From Candidatus Hydrogenedentota bacterium (GTDB taxonomy: Bacteria; Hydrogenedentota; Hydrogenedentia; Hydrogenedentales; GCA-2746185): DNA of 8,715 nucleotides. The DNA lies in NCBI GenBank assembly GCA_030123645.1, contig JASJYE010000077.1, positions 1 to 8,715 on the forward strand. The letters are read 5' to 3'. Positions 1 through 6,313 of the stretch are shown here, in pieces; position 1 is the first letter of the stretch; each line of letters begins with the position of its first letter. The position numbers and the translations under genes were made by a program. The notes beneath the pieces are model-generated. The model made no database searches. It saw nothing but the letters and a program-made list of their open reading frames with translations, and was not told the DNA's origin.

Positions 1-11
1 TTACGTGGTGG

Positions 12-404
12 ATGCAGGAGCGCTTGCACTCCGCATCCGACCTCGGGCGAGATAACGTAGGAGCGGCCATGCAAGATCTTTGCGAGTCAATCAGAGATCG
101 GACCATGGAAGCCAACCGTCTTCGTCCAGCGGGAATCGAAGACCAGTACGTCTTCGCGCCGCTAGCACAAGTTGAAGTGACGGGTGTGGACATCGGCCGC
201 GAAGACCTGGTTAAGCCCGTTATGGAGCGCGTGTGGATGAAGGTGAGTTATCCGGTACCTACGCAAGCATTGAGAGATGAAAATGGCACTCCGATAAAAT
301 CATTGAGGGTCGGGATAAACGTGTCCTCAGACGAATATGTGCTGAAGGCGGGAGTCATTGGCAATTTGGAGATTGACTTCGAGTCTATTTCCTACAATTG
401 GTAA
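12..404 (+). CDS. hypothetical protein, probably 5'-partial
   Basis: I do not recognise this protein. The reading frame is open to the left edge (codons ACG TGG TGG before the ATG at 12), so the gene may begin outside the window. As a self-contained gene, a start at ATG 69 is also attractive because AGGAG (59-63) lies five bases before it; the protein would then be 111 residues. No membrane span, cysteine pair or known motif is visible. The first third is charged and probably helical, and the C-terminal half alternates hydrophobic and polar residues as in a beta-rich fold, ending in SISYNW-like aromatic residues. The stop codon overlaps the ribosome binding site of the next gene, so the two are probably co-transcribed. 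Since that neighbour resembles a flagellar-operon protein, a role in motility or surface structures is possible but unproven. Confidence 0.6.
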   Translation: MQERLHSASDLGRDNVGAAMQDLCESIRDRTMEANRLRPAGIEDQYVFAPLAQVEVTGVDIGREDLVKPVMERVWMKVSYPVPTQALRDENGTPIKSLRVGINVSSDEYVLKAGVIGNLEIDFESISYNW

Positions 405-418
405 AGGGGGGAGTAGCA

Positions 419-919
419 ATGCCCTTAGCAAAGTGTGCGCGCTACGACAAGCTGTTTGACAAGGTGGAGACTTCAATTTGCCCAGTCTGCTTGCCGGACG
501 AGGAAAACGATTACGAAAAAATACGGGCCGCCCTCCTCGATTTCGAGAACTTGAGTGCGGAAGCGGTCGCCGAACAGGCAGGCGTTGCGCTTCCGGTGGT
601 CATTCGCATGCTGGACCAGGGGATGCTGACAAACACTGCGCTGCTGGGTGGCGCGGCCAAATGCGGACGTTGTGGGGCCCCCGCAATTAGCGCGATTAAA
701 AAGCTTTGCTACGCCTGCATCGGAAAGCTCAACCAAAATATCGAGAAGGAGAAGCAGAGAATCACCCTGGCCGAGAGCAAGGATGTCGTGATCGGCGACG
801 CCCTGATTGTCAGGCAGAAGATCGAAGAGAAACGGGAAGTTAACATCCAGACGAAGAAAGAAGTCGAGCTTGACAAGACTTCGAAGGTGCGCCAAATGCT
901 CGAACAGAAACGCCGCTAA
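419..919 (+). CDS. YvyF-like (flagellar operon type) zinc-ribbon/HTH protein
   Basis: This 166-residue protein resembles the YvyF family (TIGR03826-like), a small regulatory-looking protein found in flagellar operons of Bacillus and others. It has an N-terminal cysteine knuckle (C6, then CPVC at 21-24), a helix-turn-helix-like segment at about 43-68 (SAEAVAEQAGVALPVVIRML), and a second knuckle with CGRC at 82-85 and CYAC at 97-100. A lysine/glutamate-rich, probably coiled helix runs to the end. In the family the first knuckle is usually C-x2-C; here the second position is Tyr9, so the N-terminal zinc site lacks one cysteine. The start at 419 is chosen because AAAGGGGGGAG (403-413) lies just before it; an upstream ATG at 398 would sit inside the previous gene and has no such site. 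No flagellar structural gene is in the window, so the family assignment rests on pattern recall alone. Confidence 0.65.
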   Translation: MPLAKCARYDKLFDKVETSICPVCLPDEENDYEKIRAALLDFENLSAEAVAEQAGVALPVVIRMLDQGMLTNTALLGGAAKCGRCGAPAISAIKKLCYACIGKLNQNIEKEKQRITLAESKDVVIGDALIVRQKIEEKREVNIQTKKEVELDKTSKVRQMLEQKRR

Positions 920-928
920 CCCAGCGGC
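912..928 (+). other. weak hairpin over the stop codon
   Basis: GCCGCT (912-917) and AGCGGC (923-928) form a perfect six-base-pair stem with a five-base loop across the stop codon of the YvyF-like gene. There is no run of T after it (TTATCC follows), so it is a poor intrinsic terminator. It could still slow transcription or mark the 3' end of the first unit. The remaining intergenic sequence to 1036 holds only a poor promoter candidate (TTGAAT at 955-960, TAAAAG at 979-984, spacer 18) that I do not trust. Confidence 0.25.
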
Positions 929-1025
929 TTATCCAGCTTGAGGGGCGCAGGCGTTTGAATTTCACGGCTTGGTTCGTGTAAAAGTGCATTACTGATCGCT
1001 ACTTAACAGGGGGAGCAAGTCCCGC

Positions 1026-1030
1026 GGGAG
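1026..1030 (+). promoter_or_regulatory. ribosome binding site of the small membrane protein
   Basis: GGGAG lies six bases before the ATG at 1037 and supports translation of the 56-residue ORF. It is partly embedded in the ten-base palindrome TCCCGCGGGA (1020-1029). A second purine-rich run, GGGGGAG, lies at 1009-1015 but is too far from the ATG to be the main site. Confidence 0.6.
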
Positions 1031-1036
1031 AGCACA

Positions 1037-1207
1037 ATGGCTATGAAGAAAAAGGAGCGGATCGGGCTCTACGTTCTGCTGGGGTTGTTTGCAATGTTCG
1101 GGCTCCTATTGTATTTCACGGTCGAACGCCCCACGGGCGCGACCCGCAGCATCGAAAACAATGTCATTGTGGAACAACGTATCAAGAACCTCAAGTCAAG
1201 ACAGTAG
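1037..1207 (+). CDS. small single-span membrane protein (56 aa)
   Basis: This short gene falls below common ORF length cut-offs. It encodes 56 residues: a basic start (MAMKKKER), one hydrophobic segment at about 9-28 (LYVLLGLFAMFGLLLYFTV), then a polar, partly charged tail of about 28 residues ending in KSRQ. The positive start suggests that the N-terminus stays in the cytoplasm and the tail faces the periplasm (inference from the positive-inside rule). A well-placed GGGAG precedes the ATG and the stop is ten bases before the likely GTG start of the amidase, so it looks like the first gene of the cell-wall operon. I recognise no family. It could be a small divisome or amidase-partner protein, but nothing in the sequence proves that. 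Confidence 0.65.
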   Translation: MAMKKKERIGLYVLLGLFAMFGLLLYFTVERPTGATRSIENNVIVEQRIKNLKSRQ

Positions 1208-1217
1208 CGGAAAACCC

Positions 1218-2399
1218 GTGTCTTCCACTGGGCCAATCCCACGCATTGCGCGCGCTTGCCTCCTGGTCCTGCTGCTATCGCTCTCGGCATCCCATTCACA
1301 CGCGCAGGCCATCACCTTCAACATTGACACAGAGAACGAATCGAAGGTCGTCTCCTTCGCACCTGTCGATCTCGACGGAACGCCCTATATCTCATTGCCG
1401 CTGCTCATGGTGGAGCTTGGCGGCGCATACAACCTGCTCCCGACACGGGTCCGCGTGGACTATGGCGGCACAACGGCCTGGCTGACAGTGGACGACGTCC
1501 GCGTGCATGCTCTCAGCATTTTCTCTCTCACCCATCCCATTAGAAAAGTGGACAACGACACGCTTATCGCGGCGACCGACGTCACCCCTTTCTTCTTGAA
1601 GGCATTTCGCGCCAGGATGACTGTTTCGGAGCCCCTACAGGCGCCCCCGGATGCCCCTGAGACGCCGACAGCGCCTGAATCGGAAGGACCAAGCGATTCA
1701 CAGGCGATTTCCATACGCCCCCTCGCAGAACCCCTAAATGTCATTGTGATCGATCCCGGTCACGGGGGTTATGACCAAGGCCTGGTGGGCATCGCCGGTT
1801 ACCAGGAAAAAGTGCTCTGTCTGGACGTGGCCCTTCGCCTGAAAACCTTGCTGGAAGAGACACTAACGCAGACCATCGTGCTGACACGCACGGAGGACAT
1901 CGGCATTTCGATCGAAGATCGCGCACGATTAGCCAGCGAGAGCGAAGGCGATCTACTGATTAGCATTCACGCCGGCGCTACAAGGACTCCCGGGACGAGC
2001 GGCATCGCGATATATTATCGACCCTCGAGTGGACTAACAGCCCGAAGGGGCCTTTTGTCGCGCACAATGAATATAGTGGACAATGACGCTCACCCAAGCC
2101 GCGCTTTCGCCTACTCAGTTGCCGGGGCCCTGACAACTACTACCTCGGCCGCGCTCCGCGGCGTGCACTCGGCGCCCGCACGTCTTCTTCAACAGGCCGC
2201 CAGGCCCTCGATCATGATTGAAGTAGGCTGCCTCACAAATCTAAACGAGGAAGCCCTCATGCAAAGCCCAGAATATAGAGAACAGATCGCCCAGGGGATC
2301 GCCGATGGCCTTCTCGCCTATCTAAAAACTCGGGACGCCTCGAGCCGGAGCTCTGAAGCCAGGGCCGCGGGGACCGGCCGCCCCGACACGCGACGCTAG
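1218..2399 (+). CDS. secreted N-acetylmuramoyl-L-alanine amidase (Amidase_3)
   Basis: This zinc enzyme cleaves the amide bond between N-acetylmuramic acid and the stem peptide in peptidoglycan and acts outside the cytoplasmic membrane. I choose GTG 1218, giving 393 residues, because it places a clean signal peptide at the N-terminus (hydrophobic LLVLLLSLSAS, cleavage near SHA/QA at about 29). The longer frame from ATG 1089 would overlap the upstream small gene and bury the signal. Residues 30-139 look like a beta-rich stalk domain of the copper-amine-oxidase-N-like type (TPYISLPLLMVELGG pattern), followed by a Pro/Ala/Glu linker at about 138-172. The catalytic domain covers about 173-370, with zinc ligands His182 (DPGHGG), Glu197 and His251 (SIHAG), and catalytic Glu335 (MIEVG). 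SIHAG replaces the usual SIHxN. The C-terminal tail of about 24 residues is basic and polar. No SH3 or LysM domain is seen. Confidence 0.88.
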   Translation: MSSTGPIPRIARACLLVLLLSLSASHSHAQAITFNIDTENESKVVSFAPVDLDGTPYISLPLLMVELGGAYNLLPTRVRVDYGGTTAWLTVDDVRVHALSIFSLTHPIRKVDNDTLIAATDVTPFFLKAFRARMTVSEPLQAPPDAPETPTAPESEGPSDSQAISIRPLAEPLNVIVIDPGHGGYDQGLVGIAGYQEKVLCLDVALRLKTLLEETLTQTIVLTRTEDIGISIEDRARLASESEGDLLISIHAGATRTPGTSGIAIYYRPSSGLTARRGLLSRTMNIVDNDAHPSRAFAYSVAGALTTTTSAALRGVHSAPARLLQQAARPSIMIEVGCLTNLNEEALMQSPEYREQIAQGIADGLLAYLKTRDASSRSSEARAAGTGRPDTRR

Positions 2400-2419
2400 A
2401 GATGGAGGCCAACTGAACC

Positions 2420-3082
2420 ATGCTCGATCGGCGGCGACAAGAGTTGTTGCGGACGCTCTTCCTTGCGCTCTGGGGCATGATCACACTTATTTTGCTTTTT
2501 ACGGTCGGCTTTCTCGTGATCGTGACGGCCCAAAAACGAGAAGAGCTCAGGGCCCTCGAAGCCATTCCGGAGGGCCCCTTCCCGCTCGGCATCGATGCGC
2601 AAGGCGCACGCTCGACGCGGGAGGTCAAGCTGTTTTTCGCCGCAACGGATAAAACCGCTCTCAGACCGGAGACACGGCGTATCGAGTTCACCGATCGCAC
2701 CGTCGCCAATTGCAGAGAGGCCCTCGAGGCCCTTATCGAAGGGCCACGCGAGCGGCTGGGGGAAGTATTGCCTCCCACCGCCAAGATCCGGGGCATCTAC
2801 TTGCTCGACAACGGCGAACTCGTAGTCGATTTTTCGCGCGACCTCGAGGCGGATCAGCTTAAGAGCCTGACGGCCGAACTTCTGATGGTGCAGGCGGTGG
2901 TAACTTCGCTATGCCAGGTTTCACTCCAAGGCGAAGACCAGCGCGCGGTGCTCTCGATCCGCTTTTTGTTCGAGGGTTCTCCGGCCCAAAACACTTTCCC
3001 AGTGCATCTGGATCTCTCTGCCCCCATCGGGCCGGACCGCGGTATTCTTGACCTGGCGGCAGAAGGCATGGACAATGTATGA
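2420..3082 (+). CDS. membrane-anchored GerMN-domain protein
   Basis: This 220-residue protein has a basic N-terminus, one membrane span at about 14-36 (LALWGMITLILLFTVGFLVIV) and an exported GerMN domain at about 68-198. Diagnostic features are VKLFFA at the domain start, LIEGPRE at 105-111, a LPPTAKI turn, and the ELVVDFSRDL strand at 133-142. GerMN domains occur in the spore germination protein GerM and in many non-sporing bacteria, often near amidases and murI; their molecular role is thought to concern peptidoglycan or envelope remodelling, without a defined reaction. GGAGG (2404-2408) lies eleven bases before the ATG. The 20-base gap to the amidase and the 8-base overlap with murI place it inside the operon. 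There is no sign of spore genes in the window, so a germination role should not be assumed. Confidence 0.85.
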   Translation: MLDRRRQELLRTLFLALWGMITLILLFTVGFLVIVTAQKREELRALEAIPEGPFPLGIDAQGARSTREVKLFFAATDKTALRPETRRIEFTDRTVANCREALEALIEGPRERLGEVLPPTAKIRGIYLLDNGELVVDFSRDLEADQLKSLTAELLMVQAVVTSLCQVSLQGEDQRAVLSIRFLFEGSPAQNTFPVHLDLSAPIGPDRGILDLAAEGMDNV

Positions 3083-3878
3083 GCGCGGGGGTGCCATCGG
3101 CATCTTCGATTCGGGGGTAGGGGGGTTAACAGTAGTGCGGCAGATCGCCTCACGCCTGCCGCGAGAAGACATTATCTATCTGGGGGACACGGCGCGCGTG
3201 CCCTATGGCACGAAATCGGCGGAAACAGTTGTGCGCTATGCCCATTCCTGCGCAGGGATTTTGCTTAAACGGCATATCAAGCTGCTTGTGGTCGCCTGTA
3301 ATACGGCCTCCGCCTTCGCGCTCGATTCGCTGCGGGAAAGTTTAGATTTGCCTGTCGTCGGTGTCGTCGAGCCCGGAGCACGCGCCGCATTGGAGAAAAC
3401 GAAGACGATGAAGATCGGAATCATAGGCACGCGCGGGACAATCACGAGCGGAGAATATCAGCACACCCTGCAGCGGCTCGACCCGAAGGTCCGTGTATTT
3501 AGCAAGGCTTGCCCCCTCTTCGTTCCGCTTGCGGAGGAGGGATGGACGACGGGAGACGTACCCGCTCAAATCGCGGCAGCGTACCTGTGCGAATTGATCG
3601 AGCATGAGGTGGATACCGTGGTGCTTGGCTGTACACACTATCCGCTCCTCAGAGAGACGATCGCTTCGGTCCTCGGGCCCAGCGTGGCGCTCGTCGACAG
3701 CGCCGAGGCCACTTCGGAAGTCGTCGAAAAGATCCTTGCAAGCACAGATGCCCTGTGCACGTCGAATTCAGAGCGGAGCCTGCACTTTCTTGCGAGCGAC
3801 GCGCCCGAACGCTTCGCCCAAATCGGCAAAGCCTTCTTGGACCATGACATCGGCGATGTCGAATGGGTGGACTTCTGA
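3075..3878 (+). CDS. murI: glutamate racemase
   Basis: MurI interconverts L- and D-glutamate without a cofactor and supplies the D-glutamate of the peptidoglycan stem peptide; it is cytoplasmic. The 267-residue length is normal for the family. Visible motifs are IFDSGVGGLTV (Asp12-Ser13), GDTARVPYG, ACNTAS with catalytic Cys75, and LGCTHYPLL with catalytic Cys186. Both cysteines needed for the two-base mechanism are present, so the enzyme should be active. The start at ATG 3075 is chosen over TTG 3048 because AGAAGG (3061-3066) lies eight bases upstream and the conserved core begins a few residues later. It overlaps the GerMN gene by eight bases, and its stop shares one base with the ATG of the deacetylase-like gene (TGATG), which suggests translational coupling. 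It links the operon directly to cell wall precursor synthesis. Confidence 0.96.
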   Translation: MYERGGAIGIFDSGVGGLTVVRQIASRLPREDIIYLGDTARVPYGTKSAETVVRYAHSCAGILLKRHIKLLVVACNTASAFALDSLRESLDLPVVGVVEPGARAALEKTKTMKIGIIGTRGTITSGEYQHTLQRLDPKVRVFSKACPLFVPLAEEGWTTGDVPAQIAAAYLCELIEHEVDTVVLGCTHYPLLRETIASVLGPSVALVDSAEATSEVVEKILASTDALCTSNSERSLHFLASDAPERFAQIGKAFLDHDIGDVEWVDF

Positions 3879-5302
3879 TGTCTGAAGGCGTGCAGGAAAA
3901 CATGCCCCCGGATCCGTTGCCGCAGGCAGATGGGCCGCCACATTCGTGGGGAGGCATTCTTTTGGGATTCGCGGGCGTGCTGATCTTGGCCGCGGTGGCC
4001 TTCCTCCTGACCGTGCAATTCGCCCGGAGCAGGCCGATCGACCTCAAACTCGCAAGCCTCGACGCGGCCGATTCGGTCAGTGATGTGCTGCTTATGCACC
4101 AAGTGCCGCCTGGCAACATTCTGGCTTCAGAACCCGAGCTTCGAAGGACACCCTTGGCGCATTACTATCATTTCGAGTACGACGTGCTCCTCCCCGATAC
4201 GCTGAGCCTCGGAGGGATGGCAAGACTAATCGAGCGCTATTTGCTGGCGCGCGGCGTGCTGACTTCTGAAGAGGAGCCCCAGACGCATCTCCGGGCGCTC
4301 AATCTTTCTATGGGCGATTTTCCAATTGCTACCATCAAGCTCAGCCGCACTCCTCTCCCCCAGCCCAGTGCAGGACAATCGCTCATCGCACTGAAGACCA
4401 CGCCTAATCGTACCGAAGCGGCATCACGCCAGACACCTGCTCTCGCCATTGCCGTGAATCGCACCATGGCCGCGCTGAAGAGTCCTCCGCTCAGCCGCCA
4501 AGGAGCTCGCCTACCCACGCTTTCTTCACCAGAAGGCCCGGAGAACGACCGTTCCGGCGCGGGAATATCCCCCCCGCCGACTTCGACCCAAGCGCCGGAG
4601 ATCGGCGAATCGGAACAGCCGGGCACATGGAAAGTCGCCAGCAGTCCCCCGCGTCTTGCTATCATCGTCGATGACGGAGGATACGGAGGTAGCGCCACCG
4701 ACGTGATTCTTAGCCTGACGACACGGCTGACGCTCTCGATACTTCCAAACACGCCCTTCGGGACAGCCCTGGCCGATGAAGCGGCCCTGCGCGGCTTCGA
4801 GGTGATGCTGCACATGCCTATGGGAAACACGAGCGGAGACCTCTTTCACGAGGGACAGATTGAGACCCACATGAGCGAGCCGGACATTCGGCGGCTGATG
4901 TCGGAAGCGCTCGCCCAGGTCCCGGCTGCGGTCGGAGTGAACAACCACATGGGCTCGAAATTTACTGCGCACGCCGACGCACTTTCACTCTTTATGGCCG
5001 GCCTGCGTGAAGAGGGACTCTTTTTCGTTGACAGCCGCACCACGGCGGACAGCCGCGCCTATCAGGTTGCGAAGGTCCATGGCATACACAGTGCCTACCG
5101 CGACCTCTTCTTGGATCACGAAAACGATCTGGAATCCATCCGCGAACGCTTTCGCGAACTGATGGACACGGCAAAACGGGACGGCAGCGCCATCGGGATC
5201 TGCCATTTCCGCCCCAATACCGCGTCCGTCCTTCGGGAGATGCTGCCGGAATTGAGGCTCGCGGGCATCGAGCTCGTTCACGTGTCGGAACTGGTCAGAT
5301 GA
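3878..5302 (+). CDS. membrane-anchored divergent polysaccharide deacetylase family protein
   Basis: This 474-residue protein has three parts. A short cytoplasmic tail and one membrane span (about 25-48) are followed by an extracytoplasmic region at about 50-156 with an alpha/beta look that I do not recognise. A low-complexity Pro/Ser/Thr/Ala-rich linker covers about 156-258, and a C-terminal divergent polysaccharide deacetylase domain (YibQ/DUF610 type) covers 259-474. Typical motifs are AIIVDDGGYGG (Asp265-Asp266), LHMPMG (His312), NNHMGSKFT (His357), FFVDSRTT (Asp385) and ICHFRPNT (His443). In NodB-type deacetylases such Asp and His residues bind metal and catalyse deacetylation. This divergent branch has no proven substrate that I know of, though its place next to murI and an amidase suggests a glycan of the envelope. 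Start at 3878 overlaps the murI stop by one base; ATG 3863 inside murI is possible but less natural. Its stop overlaps tsaD by four bases. Confidence 0.87.
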   Translation: MSEGVQENMPPDPLPQADGPPHSWGGILLGFAGVLILAAVAFLLTVQFARSRPIDLKLASLDAADSVSDVLLMHQVPPGNILASEPELRRTPLAHYYHFEYDVLLPDTLSLGGMARLIERYLLARGVLTSEEEPQTHLRALNLSMGDFPIATIKLSRTPLPQPSAGQSLIALKTTPNRTEAASRQTPALAIAVNRTMAALKSPPLSRQGARLPTLSSPEGPENDRSGAGISPPPTSTQAPEIGESEQPGTWKVASSPPRLAIIVDDGGYGGSATDVILSLTTRLTLSILPNTPFGTALADEAALRGFEVMLHMPMGNTSGDLFHEGQIETHMSEPDIRRLMSEALAQVPAAVGVNNHMGSKFTAHADALSLFMAGLREEGLFFVDSRTTADSRAYQVAKVHGIHSAYRDLFLDHENDLESIRERFRELMDTAKRDGSAIGICHFRPNTASVLREMLPELRLAGIELVHVSELVR

Positions 5303-6276
5303 AAACCGTTTTCGCCATCGAAACCTCCTGCGACGAAACGGGACTGGCCGTGGTGGAGGATGGAACGCGTATGCTGGTCAATGATGTCGCCTCACAGATC
5401 CCCCTGCACGCGGAATTCGGCGGCGTCGTGCCTGAGATAGCGTCGCGCCAGCACACGGAGATCATTTCGCAAATGGCAGACCGCGCATTACAACAAGCCG
5501 GCACGGCCATCGACGCCGTCGCCGTCACGCATGGCCCTGGGCTCATGGGTTCGCTGCTGGTCGGTGTCAACTTCGCCAAGGCCTTCGCCTACGCGAAGGA
5601 CCTCCCGATTGTGCCCGTCAATCACATCGAGGGCCACATCTTCTCGCCCTTCCTCTGCGGTGCACCACCTGAGTTTCCCGCGCTGGCGCTGATCGTGAGC
5701 GGAGGCCACACGATGCTTATCATGTGCCGCGCTCCGCACGACTACGAACTGCTTGGGACAACACGAGACGACGCGGTAGGTGAGTCCTTCGACAAAGTCG
5801 CACGTCTGCTGGATCTCCCCTACCCCGGCGGCCCGAGTATTCAGCGAGCAGCAGAGAAAGGCGACCCGCAAGCCTTTCGCTTCCCACGCGCCTTCGAAAA
5901 GTCGGATAAACTCGAGTTCAGCTACAGCGGCCTGAAGACTGCCGTGCTCTATGCGCTTCGGGACAAGCCCGACGCCGTCCACGCCGATGTGGCAGCCAGT
6001 TTTCAGGCCGCCGCCATAGACATTTTAATCATCAAAACAAAACTTGCGCTGGCAAGGACGCGCGCGCCCCGCCTCATCGTCGCAGGCGGCGTCGCGGCCA
6101 ATACGCTGCTTCGGCAACGCCTGAACGCCGAAATAGAGGTGCCGGCCCTGATCCCGCCAATTGGCCTTTGCACCGACAATGCGGCTATGATTGCGGCAGC
6201 CGGATATTCGCGCTTTCACCACGGATTTAGGGGAGATCTGCGTTTGACTCCCAATCCTGGCTTGGTGCTGGTATAA
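5299..6276 (+). CDS. tsaD: tRNA N6-adenosine threonylcarbamoyltransferase
   Basis: TsaD (formerly Gcp/YgjD) transfers the threonylcarbamoyl group to A37 of tRNAs that read ANN codons, working with TsaB and TsaE after TsaC/Sua5 makes the activated intermediate; it is cytoplasmic. The 325 residues are slightly shorter than the usual 335-345 but all core motifs are present. These are AIETSCDETG at 6-15, HGPGLMGSLLVG at 78-89, metal ligands His109 and His113 (HIEGH), SGGHT, GESFDKVAR, YPGGP, SYSGLKTA, AGGVAAN and CTDNAAM with ligand Asp293. It starts with an ATGA overlap with the preceding deacetylase-like gene, so translation is probably coupled. It is the only gene of the operon that does not act on the envelope. 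No tsaB, tsaE or tsaC lies in the window. Its last codons overlap a promoter for the following gene. Confidence 0.97.
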   Translation: MKTVFAIETSCDETGLAVVEDGTRMLVNDVASQIPLHAEFGGVVPEIASRQHTEIISQMADRALQQAGTAIDAVAVTHGPGLMGSLLVGVNFAKAFAYAKDLPIVPVNHIEGHIFSPFLCGAPPEFPALALIVSGGHTMLIMCRAPHDYELLGTTRDDAVGESFDKVARLLDLPYPGGPSIQRAAEKGDPQAFRFPRAFEKSDKLEFSYSGLKTAVLYALRDKPDAVHADVAASFQAAAIDILIIKTKLALARTRAPRLIVAGGVAANTLLRQRLNAEIEVPALIPPIGLCTDNAAMIAAAGYSRFHHGFRGDLRLTPNPGLVLV

Positions 6277-6277
6277 T
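6269..6277 (+). promoter_or_regulatory. extended -10 promoter for pilT
   Basis: TGGTATAAT is a perfect extended -10 (TGn followed by TATAAT) that overlaps the tsaD stop codon. A TTGACT lies upstream at 6244-6249 but its spacer of 22 bases is too long for a normal -35, so the extended element would carry recognition. Transcription would start at about 6284, leaving a leader of roughly 30 bases before the pilT ATG. It stands out in a GC-rich window as the best sigma-70-type match, and it marks a plausible boundary between the cell-wall operon and the pilT unit. Confidence 0.55.
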
Positions 6278-6298
6278 AAAGAAGTAAGATCGGGGAAT

Positions 6299-6308
6299 TC
6301 GGGGGGAA
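6299..6308 (+). promoter_or_regulatory. pilT ribosome binding site
   Basis: A purine-rich GGGGGGAA run ends about six bases before the ATG at 6314 and fixes this start. Only this stretch and the leader separate tsaD from pilT. Confidence 0.5.
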
Positions 6309-6313
6309 TCACG

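Noticed and set aside
870..898. TTGACA hexamer as a promoter -35
   Set aside because: No acceptable -10 lies 16-18 bases downstream (CAAATG), and it is inside the YvyF-like coding sequence.
1020..1029. TCCCGCGGGA palindrome as an operator
   Set aside because: A single ten-base GC-rich palindrome is not unusual in this composition and has no repeat copy nearby.
1089..1217. Longer amidase start at ATG 1089
   Set aside because: It overlaps the small membrane protein gene by 119 bases and puts about 43 polar residues before a clear signal peptide; GTG 1218 fits better.
2368..2385. CGGGG/CCCCG inverted repeat near the amidase stop as a terminator
   Set aside because: It lies inside the coding sequence, has no T tract, and the next gene follows after 20 bases in the same operon.
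3048..3074. TTG start for murI
   Set aside because: ATG 3075 has AGAAGG eight bases upstream and is close to the conserved core; the extra nine residues look like shadow of the GerMN gene.
3638..4119. Long antisense frames opposite murI and the deacetylase-like gene
   Set aside because: They lie opposite well-supported genes with clear motifs, have low-complexity composition and no recognisable domain; they are expected by chance in GC-rich coding DNA.
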